In this document: piece after piece, positions 21,418-32,608 of the stretch
Layout of the letters: every line of letters starts with the position of its first letter
Numbering within the stretch: position 1 is the stretch's first letter
The notes under the pieces: generated by a model
The model's input: the letters and a program-made list of their open reading frames with translations, nothing else
Databases searched by the model: none
Told to the model about the DNA's origin: nothing
NCBI GenBank assembly: GCA_947474755.1
Contig: CANJJE010000003.1
Span: forward strand, 1 to 64,000
DNA: 64,000 nucleotides
Direction: 5' to 3'
DNA from: Burkholderiales bacterium
Lineage (GTDB): Bacteria > Pseudomonadota > Gammaproteobacteria > Burkholderiales > Burkholderiaceae_C
Program-made: the position numbers and the translations under genes

Positions 21418-23109
21418 ATGACTGCCACCCTGTCCTCCCCTGCGTCGTCGACCCCCGTGGCCGGTCGGCAACAGGCCGGATGGCTGAGCTTGGCCACGGC
21501 GGTGGTGGCACTGCTTGTCGCGCTACCGATCATTTCGGTGGCCACGAACGTGTTCTCGACGGGCACCTCCGGCACCTGGTCGCACCTGGCATCCACGGTG
21601 CTGCCGGAGTACATCGGCACAACGCTGTGGCTGTGCCTCGGGGTCGGCAGCCTGGCTGCGCTGGTCGGCGTCGGCACGGCCTGGCTGGTCACGCATTTCG
21701 ATTTCCCGCTGCGCAGCAGCTTCGAGTGGGCGCTCGTGCTGCCACTGGCAATGCCAGCCTATGTGATGGCCTATGCCTACACCGATCTGCTGCAGTTTGC
21801 CGGCCCGCTGCAGAGCTGGCTGCGCGCGACGATGGGCTGGACGCGCGCCGATTACTGGTTTCCCGACGTGCGCACGCTGGGCGGGGCGGTGGTGATGTTC
21901 ACCTTCGTGCTGTACCCGTATGTGTTCATGCTCGCGCGTACGGCCTTCATGGAACGCGGCGCAGCGGTCATCGAGGCCGGGCGCTCGTTGGGGCTGTCGC
22001 CTCGGCAAAGCTTCATGCGCGTGTCGCTGCCGATGGCTCGGCCCGCCGTGGCGGCGGGCGTGGCGCTGGTGCTGATGGAAACGCTTGCCGACTACGGCAC
22101 GGTTTCCTACTTCGCGGTGCAGACCTTCACCACCGGCATCTACCGCGCCTGGTTCTCGCTGGGCGACCGGGTGGCTGCCGCGCAATTGGCAATGTGTCTG
22201 CTCGGCTTCGTCGTCCTGCTGCTGGCACTGGAGCGGCAGTCACGCGGCGGAGCCCGCTTCCACGGCAGTGGGCTGCGTCGCCAGCCCTCCCGCGGCGCAC
22301 CGCTGACCGGGTTGCGGGCCTCGGTGGCGATCACGCTGTGCGTGCTGCCGATCCTCATCGGCTTCCTGCTACCCGCTGGCGTGCTGCTGCACCTGGCCAT
22401 GACGGAGGGAGATACGCAGTTCGGCACCCGCTTCCTGACCCTCGCCAGCAACAGCGTCGTGGTGTCCGGCCTGACCGCCCTGCTCGCGGTGGCGCTCGCA
22501 CTGCTGGTCGCCTACGCCCGACGACTCGAACCGTCGCCGCTGACCCGCTCGGCGCACTGGGCGGTGGGCCTGGGCTATGCGCTGCCGGGGTCGGTGATCG
22601 CCGTCGGCGTGCTGATTCCAATGGCTCGGATGGACAACGCGCTGGCCCAGTGGCTGCAAGCCAGCTTCGGCTGGCAAACAGGGCTGCTGTTTACCGGGAC
22701 CATCGCCGCGCTGGTGTTCGCCTGCCTCGTGCGCTTCATGACCACCGCACTGCAGACCGTCGATTCATCCCTGTACCGCGTCACGCCTCACATGGATGAC
22801 GCTGCACGCAGCCTCGGCCTGACGCCAGCCCGCACGCTGCGTCGCGTGCACCTGCCGCTGCTGCGGCGCGGCCTGCTGACTGCCGGGCTGCTGGTCTTCA
22901 TCGACGTGATGAAGGAACTGCCCGCCACGCTGGTCATGCGCCCGTTCAACTTCGATACGCTGGCCACTCAGGCCTACACACTGGCGTCTGACGAGAGACT
23001 GGCCGAAGCGTCGACGGCCACGATCGCCATCGTGGCCGTCGGCCTGCTGCCGTTGATCGTGCTGTGCCGGCAGATCGCGAGCGAGCGGCGACAGCTGGCG
23101 CCGAATTGA
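21418..23109 (+). CDS. fbpB: Fe(III)-type ABC transporter permease (two fused permease domains)
   Basis: 563 aa, duplicated permease motif (EAGRSLGLSPRQSFMRVSLPMARPAV and DAARSLGLTPARTLRRVHLPLLRRGL). Confidence 0.86.
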   Translation: MTATLSSPASSTPVAGRQQAGWLSLATAVVALLVALPIISVATNVFSTGTSGTWSHLASTVLPEYIGTTLWLCLGVGSLAALVGVGTAWLVTHFDFPLRSSFEWALVLPLAMPAYVMAYAYTDLLQFAGPLQSWLRATMGWTRADYWFPDVRTLGGAVVMFTFVLYPYVFMLARTAFMERGAAVIEAGRSLGLSPRQSFMRVSLPMARPAVAAGVALVLMETLADYGTVSYFAVQTFTTGIYRAWFSLGDRVAAAQLAMCLLGFVVLLLALERQSRGGARFHGSGLRRQPSRGAPLTGLRASVAITLCVLPILIGFLLPAGVLLHLAMTEGDTQFGTRFLTLASNSVVVSGLTALLAVALALLVAYARRLEPSPLTRSAHWAVGLGYALPGSVIAVGVLIPMARMDNALAQWLQASFGWQTGLLFTGTIAALVFACLVRFMTTALQTVDSSLYRVTPHMDDAARSLGLTPARTLRRVHLPLLRRGLLTAGLLVFIDVMKELPATLVMRPFNFDTLATQAYTLASDERLAEASTATIAIVAVGLLPLIVLCRQIASERRQLAPN

Positions 23110-23132
23110 CCCCCCGATGCACAGCAAGAGGC

Positions 23133-24170
23133 TCAGCGCCAGCCCGCGCGGTCGTAGATGCGCTGTGCCTGAGCGGCGTTGGCGGCGAGTTGCCCGATTG
23201 GCAGCGTGTCCGGCTTGAAGGATCCCAGCGCCTCGAGCGCCGGGTTCTTGACCTGCGCGGTCTTGACGACCGGCCACTCGTTGTTGCCGTCGGCGAAGTA
23301 GGCCTGAGCTGAGTCACTGGTCAGGTACTCGAGGAACTTCAGCGCCGAGGCCCGGTTTGGCGCGTACCGGGTGATGCCCGCACCCGATACATTGATGTGC
23401 GCACCCCAGGTCTTCTGGTTCGGCCAGACGACTCCCAATGCCCGCACGACCTGCTGGTCTTCCAGCTTGGTCGAACGCATCAGACGGGCGAGGTAATAGC
23501 TGTTCGAGATCGCCACACCGCATTCACCCGCGGCAACGGCCTTCAACTGGTCGGTGTCGCCGCCCTTGGGCGCCCTGGCAAAATTTGCGACCAGGCCTCG
23601 CACCCACTCTTCGGTCTTCGCCTCGCCCTCGTGCGACAGCATGGCCGCGCCCAGCGACAGGTTGTAGGGGTGTGCGCCGGACCGCACACAGACCTGATTC
23701 TTCAACCGCGGTAGCGCCAGGTCTTCGTAGGTCTGCACCCACTCGGGGTTGACCGTGGCCTTGGCATAGACGATGACCCGTGCGCGCGTCGAGAACGCAG
23801 CCCAGTTCGGCGTTCGCAGCGCCGCTGGAATGCGCGCCTCGATCAGCGCCGACTTCAGCGGCTGGAACAGTCCGGCCTTGTCCGCGATTTCCAGGCGCGA
23901 GGCGTCGACCGTGATCAGCAGGTCGGCCGGACTGCTGGCGCCTTCGTTCTTGAGGCGCTCGAGCAGTTCTTCTTCCTTGCCATCGAGCCGGTTGATCTTG
24001 ATGCCGGTCTGCCTCGTGAAGTCGGTGTACAGCGCCTCGTCGGTCTGGTAATGGCGCGCCGAGTAGATGTTGAGCTCGCCCTGCGCGTGCGCCAGTGGAG
24101 TGGCCAGCAAGGCAAACAGCGCGCCAGCGGCAACGGTGCCGGCATCAAGGATGGATTTCAGACGAATCAT
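23133..24170 (-). CDS. fbpA: Fe(III) ABC transporter substrate-binding protein
   Basis: MIRLKSILDAGTVAAGALFALLATPLAHAQGELNIYSARHYQTDEALYTDFTRQTGIKINRLDGKEEELLERLKNEG; FutA/FbpA type; start trimmed to 24170. Confidence 0.88.
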   Translation of the reverse strand: MIRLKSILDAGTVAAGALFALLATPLAHAQGELNIYSARHYQTDEALYTDFTRQTGIKINRLDGKEEELLERLKNEGASSPADLLITVDASRLEIADKAGLFQPLKSALIEARIPAALRTPNWAAFSTRARVIVYAKATVNPEWVQTYEDLALPRLKNQVCVRSGAHPYNLSLGAAMLSHEGEAKTEEWVRGLVANFARAPKGGDTDQLKAVAAGECGVAISNSYYLARLMRSTKLEDQQVVRALGVVWPNQKTWGAHINVSGAGITRYAPNRASALKFLEYLTSDSAQAYFADGNNEWPVVKTAQVKNPALEALGSFKPDTLPIGQLAANAAQAQRIYDRAGWR

Positions 24171-24240
24171 GGACGGGCCTCGGTATGTCAGTCGCGGAAA
24201 CTGAGAATCAGACAGCAGAAACAGAACTGTATACGAAACC

Positions 24241-24258
24241 ATTCTCATTAACATTCCG
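24241..24258. promoter_or_regulatory. Fur-box-like site (tandem hexamers ATTCTC ATTAAC ATTCCG)
   Basis: Three adjacent hexamers resembling ATTATC (complement of GATAAT), 70 bp upstream of the fbpA start in an AT-richer intergenic segment. Confidence 0.35.
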
Positions 24259-24386
24259 TGTATGCGCGTGACTGTTGGTGGTTCGACGCCACTCCCGGCG
24301 CTGATATCTTTCTTGCTGCGGTCCGCACTCATGCCAGACTCTTGGCCTTCTCAACTGCTCCAACTGCGCCGCAGGCGCTCACCGAC

Positions 24387-25016
24387 ATGTCCACCCTGCT
24401 GACCATCAACAAGCTCATCACCCAGGGGCGCGGACTGAGCCGCGTGCTGCTGGCCCGTGCCGCCACGGTCTCCCTCGACTGGGACGTGCGCCAGAAGAGC
24501 CGCTTCGATGCCACCGACTCGCAAGGGCGCGCGCTCGGCGTGTTCCTGCCGCGTGGTGCGGTGGTGCGCGGCGGCGATGTGCTGGTCGCCGAAGACGGTT
24601 CCCTGATCGCGGTCCAGGCAGCGCCACAGCCGGTGCTGGTGGTCACCCCCTGCAAGGAGCACGGCTCGAGTTTCGACCTGGTGCGCGCGGCCTATCACCT
24701 GGGCAACCGCCATGTGCCACTGGAGTTGAAGCCCGACCACCTGAAGCTCGAACCCGACCATGTGCTGGCCGACCTGTTGCGCCAGATGCACTTGACCGTG
24801 ACCGAAGCGCAGGCATCGTTCGAACCGGAAAGCGGTGCATACGCACCGGGCGCGACCGCCGGTGGGCACGATCATGGCCACGCACATGACCACGGACACG
24901 ACCACGGTCATGCGCATACGCATGCGCCATCGCCCCCCCCCGCGCCGAAGACCATTCCGATCCAGGGTGCCGCCGCGCCCCACGTGCACGGCCCGGGTTG
25001 CAAACACGACCACTGA
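24387..25016 (+). CDS. ureE: urease accessory protein UreE
   Basis: [57 protein letters not shown]; His-rich tail [22 protein letters not shown]...CKHDH. Confidence 0.95.
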   Translation: MSTLLTINKLITQGRGLSRVLLARAATVSLDWDVRQKSRFDATDSQGRALGVFLPRGAVVRGGDVLVAEDGSLIAVQAAPQPVLVVTPCKEHGSSFDLVRAAYHLGNRHVPLELKPDHLKLEPDHVLADLLRQMHLTVTEAQASFEPESGAYAPGATAGGHDHGHAHDHGHDHGHAHTHAPSPPPAPKTIPIQGAAAPHVHGPGCKHDH

Positions 25017-25786
25017 TGGGCACACCTCGGCTGCGGCCAGCGATTCGATCGACTGGGCGCCGTGAACATCGGCGGCCTTCGTCGCCGGCGCCGAACCTGA
25101 CGCCAGCATCGCTGCTGCAACTGATCTGGCTGGCATCGCCAGCACTGCCAGTCGGAGGGTTCAGCTATTCGGAGGTGCTCGAAGCTGCAGTGGATGCGGG
25201 TCTGGCCACGGGTGAAACCGAAGCCTGCCACTGGCTGCTCGACCAGTTGCGCCTGGGACTGTCGCGCGGCGATCTGGCCTTGGTCGCGCGGGCCCACAGC
25301 GCCTGGCGGCGCGGCGACGCCGCCGAAGCCGCCGCGCTCAACACCTGGGTGGTGACCACGCGGGAAAGCCACGAACTGCGCCAGCAGACTGAACAGATGG
25401 GCCGCTCGCTGGTCGAATGGATGAAGAACCGGCCGCTCGACGCGCGCCATGCCGATCAGCTCCAGCTACTGGCGTTGCTGCGCCCCGCGCCAACCTGGCC
25501 AGTGGCCTTCGCGCTCGCCGGGTTGCAGGCGGGTGCGCCATGCCGCGACACGCTGCTGTGCTTCGCGTTCGGCTGGGCCGAGAACATGGTGCAGGCGGCG
25601 CTGAAATCGGTGCCGCTCGGGCAGGCAGCGGGGCAACGTATCCTGAGCGCGCTGGCAGACGCGATTCCAGACGCCGTCGATTTTGCGATCCAGCTCGGCG
25701 ACGCCGAACGCCAGGTCTGCACGCCGATGCTCGCCATCTTGTCCGCGCAGCACGAAACCCAGTACTCGCGGTTGTTCAGGTCCTGA
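25016..25786 (+). CDS. ureF: urease accessory protein UreF
   Basis: [36 protein letters not shown] overlap with ureE; start inferred. Confidence 0.93.
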   Translation: MGTPRLRPAIRSTGRREHRRPSSPAPNLTPASLLQLIWLASPALPVGGFSYSEVLEAAVDAGLATGETEACHWLLDQLRLGLSRGDLALVARAHSAWRRGDAAEAAALNTWVVTTRESHELRQQTEQMGRSLVEWMKNRPLDARHADQLQLLALLRPAPTWPVAFALAGLQAGAPCRDTLLCFAFGWAENMVQAALKSVPLGQAAGQRILSALADAIPDAVDFAIQLGDAERQVCTPMLAILSAQHETQYSRLFRS

Positions 25787-25825
25787 ACTTGCTGTAGACC
25801 CACCTCCCTCAAGGCCATCCCCATC

Positions 25826-26491
25826 ATGACCGCACTGCACACCATAGCCCGACGCACCAAGAAACTGCCCCCGCTGCGTGTCGGCGTCGGCGGACCAGTC
25901 GGTTCGGGCAAGACGACGCTGGTCGAGATGCTGTGCAAGACGATGCGTGAGCGCTACGACCTCGTGGTCGTGACCAATGACATCTACACCAAGGAAGACC
26001 AGCGCCTGCTGACCGTGGCCGGTGCCTTGTCAGCCGACCGGATCATGGGTGTGGAAACCGGTGGCTGTCCGCACACCGCGATCCGCGAGGACGCATCGAT
26101 CAACCTCGAAGCGGTCGACCGCATGCTGGAGAAATTCCCCGACGCGGACATTGTGTTCATCGAGTCCGGGGGCGACAACCTGGCCGCGACCTTCAGCCCC
26201 GAACTCAGCGACCTGACGATCTACGTGATAGACGTGGCCGCCGGCGAGAAGATTCCGCGCAAGGGCGGCCCGGGCATCACGAAGAGCGACCTGTTCGTCA
26301 TCAACAAGATCGACCTCGCACCTTATGTTGGCGCCGACCTCGACATCATGAAGACCGACACCACCCGCATGCGCACCGGCGCGCAAGGCCTGCGCCCCTT
26401 TGTCATGAGCAACCTGAAAACCCGCCAGGGCCTGGACGATGTGGTCAGCTTCATCGAGCGCAAGGGCATGCTGACCGGTGAATTGGTCTGA
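25826..26491 (+). CDS. ureG: urease accessory GTPase UreG
   Basis: [46 protein letters not shown]. Confidence 0.98.
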   Translation: MTALHTIARRTKKLPPLRVGVGGPVGSGKTTLVEMLCKTMRERYDLVVVTNDIYTKEDQRLLTVAGALSADRIMGVETGGCPHTAIREDASINLEAVDRMLEKFPDADIVFIESGGDNLAATFSPELSDLTIYVIDVAAGEKIPRKGGPGITKSDLFVINKIDLAPYVGADLDIMKTDTTRMRTGAQGLRPFVMSNLKTRQGLDDVVSFIERKGMLTGELV

Positions 26492-26585
26492 TGCCGGCTT
26501 ATGCGGAGGAATTCACCCTCCGACTGCTTCGGCAGATGCTGCAGCGCGGTGACAGGTCTTCGAGTGGAGCGCAGTGAAGCAGGAG

Positions 26586-27281
26586 TCAGTCGCTTTCAAG
26601 AAAGCGCCGGCTGATCGGCTGAAACGCCGCATCCAGGTCATAGACGATCGGTACGCCGTTCGGAATCTCCAGGCCGACGATGTCGCTGTCGGAAATGCCG
26701 TCGAGGTGCTTCATCAGTGCGCGGATGCTGTTGCCGTGTGCGACGATGATCACCCGCTTGCCAGCCGCGATCGAGGGCACGATGGTGTCGTTCCAGTAGG
26801 GCAGTACCCGCGCCACCGTGTCTTTCAGGCATTCGGTCAGCGGCACCTCGCCGGGCTGCAATCCAGCGTAACGCAGATCGCCGCGCTCACAGCGCGGATC
26901 GCTCGGCTCCAGCGCGGGTGGCGGCGTGTCGTAGCTGCGGCGCCACTGCAACACCTGCGCGTCGCCGTACTTCGCTGCGGTATCGGCCTTGTTGAGCCCT
27001 TCCAGCGCGCCGTAATGACGCTCGTTCAGCCGCCACGAATGCACCACCGGTAACCAGGTGCGATCGAGTTGGTCAAGCGTGTGCCACAGAGTCCACACCG
27101 CGCGCTTCAGGACCGAGGTGTAAGCGATGTCGAAATCGAAACCCGATGCCTTGAGTCGGCGGCCGGCAGTTCGCGCCTGCTCGACACCGAGAGGCGTCAG
27201 ATCGACATCGACCCAGCCAGTAAACCGGTTGTCGAGGTTCCAGGTGGATTGCCCATGGCGGATCAGCACGAGTTGGGTCAT
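26586..27281 (-). CDS. gpmA: 2,3-bisphosphoglycerate-dependent phosphoglycerate mutase
   Basis: [43 protein letters not shown]. Confidence 0.96.
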   Translation of the reverse strand: MTQLVLIRHGQSTWNLDNRFTGWVDVDLTPLGVEQARTAGRRLKASGFDFDIAYTSVLKRAVWTLWHTLDQLDRTWLPVVHSWRLNERHYGALEGLNKADTAAKYGDAQVLQWRRSYDTPPPALEPSDPRCERGDLRYAGLQPGEVPLTECLKDTVARVLPYWNDTIVPSIAAGKRVIIVAHGNSIRALMKHLDGISDSDIVGLEIPNGVPIVYDLDAAFQPISRRFLESD

Positions 27282-27392
27282 GGCAGGTCGATGGGATTGC
27301 GGTCGGAGAAAGGGAATGAGCCAGGCTCGGGAAAACCCCGAAATTCTATAATCGCGCGCTTTCGAATGACCCTACCCTGACCGGACCGCCTT

Positions 27393-27803
27393 GTGACCTT
27401 CTTTATCAACAACTGGTTTTTGTTCGCCACCGCTCTGGTCTCAGGCGGTCTGCTGGCATGGCCGCTGCTGTCGCGCGGCAGGACCGCGGGGGGCATCAGC
27501 CCGGCCGAAGCCGTCAACCTGATCAACCGCGAACGCGGTGTTCTGATCGACGTCAGCGAGCCGGCCGAGTACGTTGCCGGACATGCAGGCGGGGCCAAGA
27601 ATGTACCGTTCGGCACGCTGGAGACAGCCGCCGACCTGCCGAAGAACAAGGCCGTTCCCCTGCTGCTGATGTGCCCGACCGGGGCACGCGCGAATCGCGG
27701 TGCCGCCATTCTGCGCAAGCGCGGCTATGAAAAGGCCAGAGCGATTGTCGGCGGCGTCGCCGCCTGGCGCGAGGCGAACCTGCCCATCGAGCGCTCCGCT
27801 TGA
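27393..27803 (+). CDS. rhodanese-like domain protein, N-terminal TM
   Basis: GTG start; INRERGVLIDVSEPAEYVAGHAGGAKNVPFG...PLLLMCPTGARANRGAAILRKRGY. Confidence 0.88.
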   Translation: MTFFINNWFLFATALVSGGLLAWPLLSRGRTAGGISPAEAVNLINRERGVLIDVSEPAEYVAGHAGGAKNVPFGTLETAADLPKNKAVPLLLMCPTGARANRGAAILRKRGYEKARAIVGGVAAWREANLPIERSA

Positions 27804-27836
27804 CGATCACCCCCAGACCATGTCGCCAATCTGTCC

Positions 27837-28118
27837 ATGACCCAGCACCCTCCCATCATCATGTACACCACCGAGGTGTGCCCGTACTGTCTGCGCGCCA
27901 AGGCGCTGCTGAAAGCACGGGGCGTGACCGCGATCGACGAAGTGCGAGTGGACCGTGATCCCGCTGCGCGCGCCACGATGATCGAGCGCACCGGGCGGCG
28001 CACTGTGCCGCAAATCTTCATCGATGGCGCTCACATCGGCGGCTGCGACGATCTGATCGCGCTTGATCAGCGCGGTGCGCTGTTGCCCTTGCTGCAGCAG
28101 CAGCCCGCACAAGGCTGA
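27837..28118 (+). CDS. grxC: glutaredoxin 3
   Basis: [23 protein letters not shown]...[20 protein letters not shown]. Confidence 0.94.
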   Translation: MTQHPPIIMYTTEVCPYCLRAKALLKARGVTAIDEVRVDRDPAARATMIERTGRRTVPQIFIDGAHIGGCDDLIALDQRGALLPLLQQQPAQG

Positions 28119-28237
28119 CACCGAACGGCGAGCGAGCGCTTCGGTTCCTGGGCGAAAGGCGGTCACAACGCATCCGCCATAATCCGCTCCCCATGCGGCC
28201 GCCTGGTCGCCGCTCCACAACCCACCTAGAGATTGCC

Positions 28238-28714
28238 ATGGCAGACGAAGACACTTCCCCGATGTTCCAGATCCAGCGCATCTACCTGAAGGATTTGTCG
28301 CTGGAACAGCCCAATTCGCCGGCAATCTTCCTCGAGCAGCAGCAACCGCAGGTCGACATCAACCTCGGCGTTGGCGCCGAGACCATCGGCAAGGACAACT
28401 ATGAAGTCTCGGTGCGCGTGACAGTGACCGCCAAGGTGGGTGAGAAGACACTCTTCCTGCTGGAAGCCAAGCAGGCCGGCATCTTCGAAATACGCAACAT
28501 CCCGCAGGATCAGTTGCAGCCGATCATCAGCATCGCCTGCCCGGGCATCGTCTTCCCATATTTGCGCGCCATCGTCTCCGACATCTGCACCCGCGCCGGC
28601 TTCCCGCCAGTGACGCTGGCAGAAATCAACTTCCAGGCGATGTACGAAAGCCAGATGGCTGCCGCCGCCGAAGCGGCCGCCAATGGTGCCAGTGGCAGCA
28701 CGCTGGTCAACTGA
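28238..28714 (+). CDS. secB: protein-export chaperone SecB
   Basis: [45 protein letters not shown]; start trimmed to 28238. Confidence 0.97.
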   Translation: MADEDTSPMFQIQRIYLKDLSLEQPNSPAIFLEQQQPQVDINLGVGAETIGKDNYEVSVRVTVTAKVGEKTLFLLEAKQAGIFEIRNIPQDQLQPIISIACPGIVFPYLRAIVSDICTRAGFPPVTLAEINFQAMYESQMAAAAEAAANGASGSTLVN

Positions 28715-28750
28715 GCGTCAGGTCTATCCGGGACCGCTGAGCGCCGGTCA

Positions 28751-29740
28751 GTGAAACTGAGCGTGCTGGGTGCCGGTGCCTGGGGCACCGCGCTGGCGAT
28801 CAGTGCCAGTTCGCGCAATCCCACGCTGCTGTGGGCGCGTGATGTGCAGCAAGTGGCGGCGATGCGCTTGCAGCGGTGCAACGCGCGCTATCTGGAAACG
28901 GCCGCTTTCCCAGCGGGGCTTGAGGTCACCGACGATTTCGATGGGGCCGTTGCACACGCTCGCGACGGGTTGCTGATCGTCGCCACGCCAATGTCGGGGC
29001 TCGCCAGTGTGTTGCGCGCCTTGCCGACCGATCCGCGGGCCCCAGGTCTGTTCTGGCTCTGCAAGGGCTTTCAGGAGGGTACGGGTTTGCTGGGCCATGA
29101 ACTGGCGCAGCAGGTCTGGCCGACCGGGCGCGTTGGCGTCCTGTCGGGCCCCAGCTTTGCGCAAGAGGTGGCCGCAGGCCAGCCGACCGCGCTGGTCGCC
29201 GCCAGTCACGATGCCTCACTTTGCGAGCAGGCCGTTTCTGCACTGCATAGCGACAACCTGCGCATCTACACCACTGACGATCCGATCGGCGTCGAGGTCG
29301 GCGGCGCGGTCAAGAACGTGATGGCCATTGCTACCGGGCTGGCCGACGGGCTGCGACTCGGCTTCAACGCGCGCGCGGCGTTGATCACCCGCGGACTGGC
29401 CGAAATGGTGCGCCTGGGCGTGGCCCTGGGCGCCCGCGCCGACACATTCATGGGCTTGAGCGGGCTGGGCGATCTGGTATTGACCGCCACTGGCGATATG
29501 TCGCGCAACCGCACGGTCGGGCTGCTGCTGGCGCAAGGGCAGCCGCTGGCACAGATCGTCGGTGAGCTCGGCCATGTGGCCGAGGGCGTGCTCAGTGCTC
29601 CCACCGTGCTCAAGCGCGCCCAGGCGCTGGGGGTTGAGATGCCAATCACTTGCGCCGTGGTGGCGGTACTGGAAGGGCGCGCCACGCCGCGCGAGGGCGT
29701 CGAGCACTTGATGGGTCGCGGTCCACGCACCGAGCGTTGA
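28751..29740 (+). CDS. gpsA: NAD(P)H-dependent glycerol-3-phosphate dehydrogenase
   Basis: [54 protein letters not shown]. Confidence 0.96.
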   Translation: MKLSVLGAGAWGTALAISASSRNPTLLWARDVQQVAAMRLQRCNARYLETAAFPAGLEVTDDFDGAVAHARDGLLIVATPMSGLASVLRALPTDPRAPGLFWLCKGFQEGTGLLGHELAQQVWPTGRVGVLSGPSFAQEVAAGQPTALVAASHDASLCEQAVSALHSDNLRIYTTDDPIGVEVGGAVKNVMAIATGLADGLRLGFNARAALITRGLAEMVRLGVALGARADTFMGLSGLGDLVLTATGDMSRNRTVGLLLAQGQPLAQIVGELGHVAEGVLSAPTVLKRAQALGVEMPITCAVVAVLEGRATPREGVEHLMGRGPRTER

Positions 29741-29749
29741 GGGCTCTGT

Positions 29750-30220
29750 TCAAGCACCGCCAGCGTAGCCGTTCTGGCGCCACGCTTCAAACACTGCCAC
29801 TGCCACCGCGTTGCTCAGGTTCAGGCTGCGCTGACCTGGCAGCAGCGGCAGCCTGACCCGCTGGTCTTCGGCAAAGGCGTTTCGAAGCTCGGCAGGCAAG
29901 CCAGCGGTTTCCGAGCCGAATACCAGCCAGTCGCCGGCTCGCCAGCCGATGGCGGTGAGAGTCTGTTGACCGCGCGTCGTGAAGGCGAAACAGCGGGAAA
30001 GATCGGGCCGCATGGTCGCAACGAACTGATTCCAGGAGGCATGGCGCTCAACCCGCGCATACTCGTGATAGTCGAGGCCGGCGCGTTGCAGTAGCTTGTC
30101 ATCCATCGAGAAGCCCAGCGGCTCGATCAGGTGCAATGCGCAGCCGGTGTTGGCGGCCAGCCGGATCACGTTGCCCGTGTTCGGTGGGATCTCGGGGTGC
30201 ACCAGGACGATGTTGAACAT
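29750..30220 (-). CDS. trmL: tRNA (cytidine(34)-2'-O)-methyltransferase
   Basis: MFNIVLVHPEIPPNTGNVIRLAANTGCALHLIEPLGFSMDDKLLQRAGLDYHE; SPOUT C-term RSLNLSNAVAVAVFEAWRQ. Confidence 0.94.
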   Translation of the reverse strand: MFNIVLVHPEIPPNTGNVIRLAANTGCALHLIEPLGFSMDDKLLQRAGLDYHEYARVERHASWNQFVATMRPDLSRCFAFTTRGQQTLTAIGWRAGDWLVFGSETAGLPAELRNAFAEDQRVRLPLLPGQRSLNLSNAVAVAVFEAWRQNGYAGGA

Positions 30221-30222
30221 CG

Positions 30223-31068
30223 TCAATGCTCCGGCGGCGGTGTGCGCGCCACCACCCACACCTGCACCGACTGTGCGCCCGCGACGAGCAGCGCACGACT
30301 CAGCTCATCGGCGGTGGCCTGTGTCGTCATCACGTCGTCGATCAGGGCGATCCTGCGACCGATCAGCTCGGCGCGCCGCGTGGGTTCGATTGCGAACGCG
30401 CCGCGCACGTTGGCAAGGCGTCGTTCGCGCGGCAGCGACAGCTGGTGCGGCGTCTCGCGGATGCGCAGAAGCATCGAGGCGTCGGTTCGGCAGCCGAGTC
30501 GCCGAGAGCAGAGGCGCGCCAGTACCCACGACTGGTTGTAGCCTCGTTCGCGCAATCGCTGCGCGCCCAGCGGCACTGGCAGCAGCCAGTCTGGCGTATC
30601 GGCCGCATGGCGCTGGTGCGCAGCCATCAGCAGGTCGCAAAGTGCTCCACCGAGGTCGAGCCCGTCGCGGTACTTGAAATCGCCGATCAGCCGGTCCCAG
30701 GGATGGCTGTAATCGACAGCGGCGATGGCGCTTTCGAAACTGGGCGGTGAGCGTACGCACCGACCGCACAGCGCGATGCCAGCCACCACCCGGGCGGCGC
30801 AGCGCCGACAACGATCGACGGGGTCGGCGAAGCGCTTCGCGCACCTCCCGCAAATGCGACCGGCGCCCCAGCCATGGCACACCGCGCATTGGCTGGGCCA
30901 GCGATGCCACGGCGCGGAGCGCGCCACGCGAGGTATTTCGGTTTGTACGATCACCTCCTCAATATACTGGGCTGATGGCAGGCAGTAGTGACGCGACGCG
31001 GAGATCGATCGATGAAGGGGCGGTCGCGGCCGTGCAGCGGCGCCTGGCGCGGCAGACAGCTCCGCCAT
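30223..31068 (-). CDS. ComF family phosphoribosyltransferase (start uncertain; true start probably near 30950)
   Basis: Cys-pair N-term (CAVCHGWGAGRICGRCAKRFADPVDRCRRCA), PRPP motif RIALIDDVMTTQATADELSRALL. The ORF start overlaps the divergent methyltransferase. Confidence 0.85.
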   Translation of the reverse strand: MAELSAAPGAAARPRPPLHRSISASRHYCLPSAQYIEEVIVQTEIPRVARSAPWHRWPSQCAVCHGWGAGRICGRCAKRFADPVDRCRRCAARVVAGIALCGRCVRSPPSFESAIAAVDYSHPWDRLIGDFKYRDGLDLGGALCDLLMAAHQRHAADTPDWLLPVPLGAQRLRERGYNQSWVLARLCSRRLGCRTDASMLLRIRETPHQLSLPRERRLANVRGAFAIEPTRRAELIGRRIALIDDVMTTQATADELSRALLVAGAQSVQVWVVARTPPPEH

Positions 31069-31889
31069 GGTTGCACGCCGAAGTCGCTGGTCGCATGGCC
31101 GAGCGCCTCCTGCTGTTCAAGACGCCGCCGCGCTGCATCGTCGACTGGTGGTCTTTTCTTGGTGCAAGCGCACAAAAGTTGACGACGACCTTCCCCGAAG
31201 CTGCATTGATCGCTGTCGAGCCCTGCGACATCCTGGTCCAACGCAGTCGCCTGTCGCTGCGATTGCCATGGTGGAACCCCCGGCGCTGGACGGCCCTCGC
31301 TCCCGATGTGATGCTGGAGTCGGCAATGCCGTCTTGCGACGCGCAACTGGTTTGGGCCAACATGGTGCTGCACGGTGTCACCGACCTGCCGGCGCTGATG
31401 CGGCGCTGGCACCGCATGCTGTCACCCGGCGGCTTCGCTATGTTTTCGTGCCTGGGGCCGGACACCGTGCGCGAGCTGACTTCGGTGTATTCACATCTGC
31501 AGTGGCCCGCGCCGACGATCGGATTCGTCGACATGCACGACCTCGGCGACATGCTGGTGCATGCAGGCTATGCGGATCCTGTGATGGACCAGGAGCGCCT
31601 GACTGTGCACTGGGACAGCGCACCGGCACTTTGCAGGGATCTGCGGCTGCTAGGTGGCAATGTGTCGCCTGATCGACACTCGGGTTTGCGCACGCCGCGT
31701 TGGCAGACTGCCTTGCAAACGGTGCTGGAGCCCCTGCGCGACACGAGTGGCCGATTTGCTCTGACGTTCGAGATCGTGTATGGCCATGCTTTCAAGGCCG
31801 AGACGATTGCGTCAGCACCTGCCGAAACCCAGGTTCCGCTGGGAGAAATGCGACGACTTTTGCACTCTGCACGAAAGACCGCTTTTTGA
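30975..31889 (+). CDS. class I SAM methyltransferase, BioC-like
   Basis: MAGSSDATRRSIDEGAVAAVQRRLARQTAPPWLHAEVAGRMAERLLLFK; LVWANMVLHGVTDLPALMRRWHRMLSPGGFAMFSCLGPDTVREL. Confidence 0.8.
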   Translation: MAGSSDATRRSIDEGAVAAVQRRLARQTAPPWLHAEVAGRMAERLLLFKTPPRCIVDWWSFLGASAQKLTTTFPEAALIAVEPCDILVQRSRLSLRLPWWNPRRWTALAPDVMLESAMPSCDAQLVWANMVLHGVTDLPALMRRWHRMLSPGGFAMFSCLGPDTVRELTSVYSHLQWPAPTIGFVDMHDLGDMLVHAGYADPVMDQERLTVHWDSAPALCRDLRLLGGNVSPDRHSGLRTPRWQTALQTVLEPLRDTSGRFALTFEIVYGHAFKAETIASAPAETQVPLGEMRRLLHSARKTAF

Positions 31890-32024
31890 GTGGAAGCCCT
31901 GGGGTCGTATAAACTCGCCTCCGCTCGCAATGCAGGTAACTGCCATGTGCGTGTATCGCTTGAGCGGGCATCTTCCCGCATCGCCGAGCTTGCCTCGCCC
32001 CAGTAGCTGAGTTGTTGCTTCGAG

Positions 32025-32594
32025 ATGTCCACCTGCTCTTACGGCCACCCTACAGTTGCGCCCACGTTGCCGGCAGTGTGGCGCTTCGGGAGAGAAACCG
32101 ACCCATCGGTGAGCGAGTGGTCGGTGGAGTGGCTTCTGAAGCGCAATTGTTCGATGGCTCCGAAGCAGCTGTTCGCCATATTCGGCGCGCTCTGCGCAGT
32201 GTCGCTGACGATTGCAGCGTATTTCTGGTGGCAGGGTGCCACCATCATCATGGCGTTTGCCTCGGTGGAATTGGTCGCGGTAGGTACCGCTTTGCTCGTC
32301 TACTCGCGGCACGCTACGGACCAGGAAAACATCGCCCTGCGCAAGGGTAGGCTGACGGTCGCCCACACATCTGGCAACACGATCGAGACAGCCGAATTCG
32401 CGCCCGAATGGGTCAGCGTCGAGCCCGTGACCGGTGATGAGTCTCTGATCGAGGTCTCAGGTCAGGGACGGCGGATTGAAGTCGGGCGCTTTGTTCGCCC
32501 GGAGTTGAGGCGGCAATTGGCCAACGAGCTGCGGCATGCGGTTCGGCTGGCGCGGCTGCGGCCGCAAGGTTCTCTGCCATCGGCAGAGCTTTGA
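32025..32594 (+). CDS. DUF2244 domain membrane protein
   Basis: EWLLKRNCSMAPKQLFAIFGALCAVSLTIAAYFWWQGA...; directly upstream of coxB as usual in this group. Confidence 0.75.
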   Translation: MSTCSYGHPTVAPTLPAVWRFGRETDPSVSEWSVEWLLKRNCSMAPKQLFAIFGALCAVSLTIAAYFWWQGATIIMAFASVELVAVGTALLVYSRHATDQENIALRKGRLTVAHTSGNTIETAEFAPEWVSVEPVTGDESLIEVSGQGRRIEVGRFVRPELRRQLANELRHAVRLARLRPQGSLPSAEL

Positions 32595-32608
32595 CAATAC
32601 GAGCAGTG

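Noticed and set aside
24832-25013. His/Asp/Gly repeat ([20 protein letters not shown]) considered as a tandem repeat element
   Set aside because: It is the normal nickel-binding His-rich tail of UreE, not an independent repeat.
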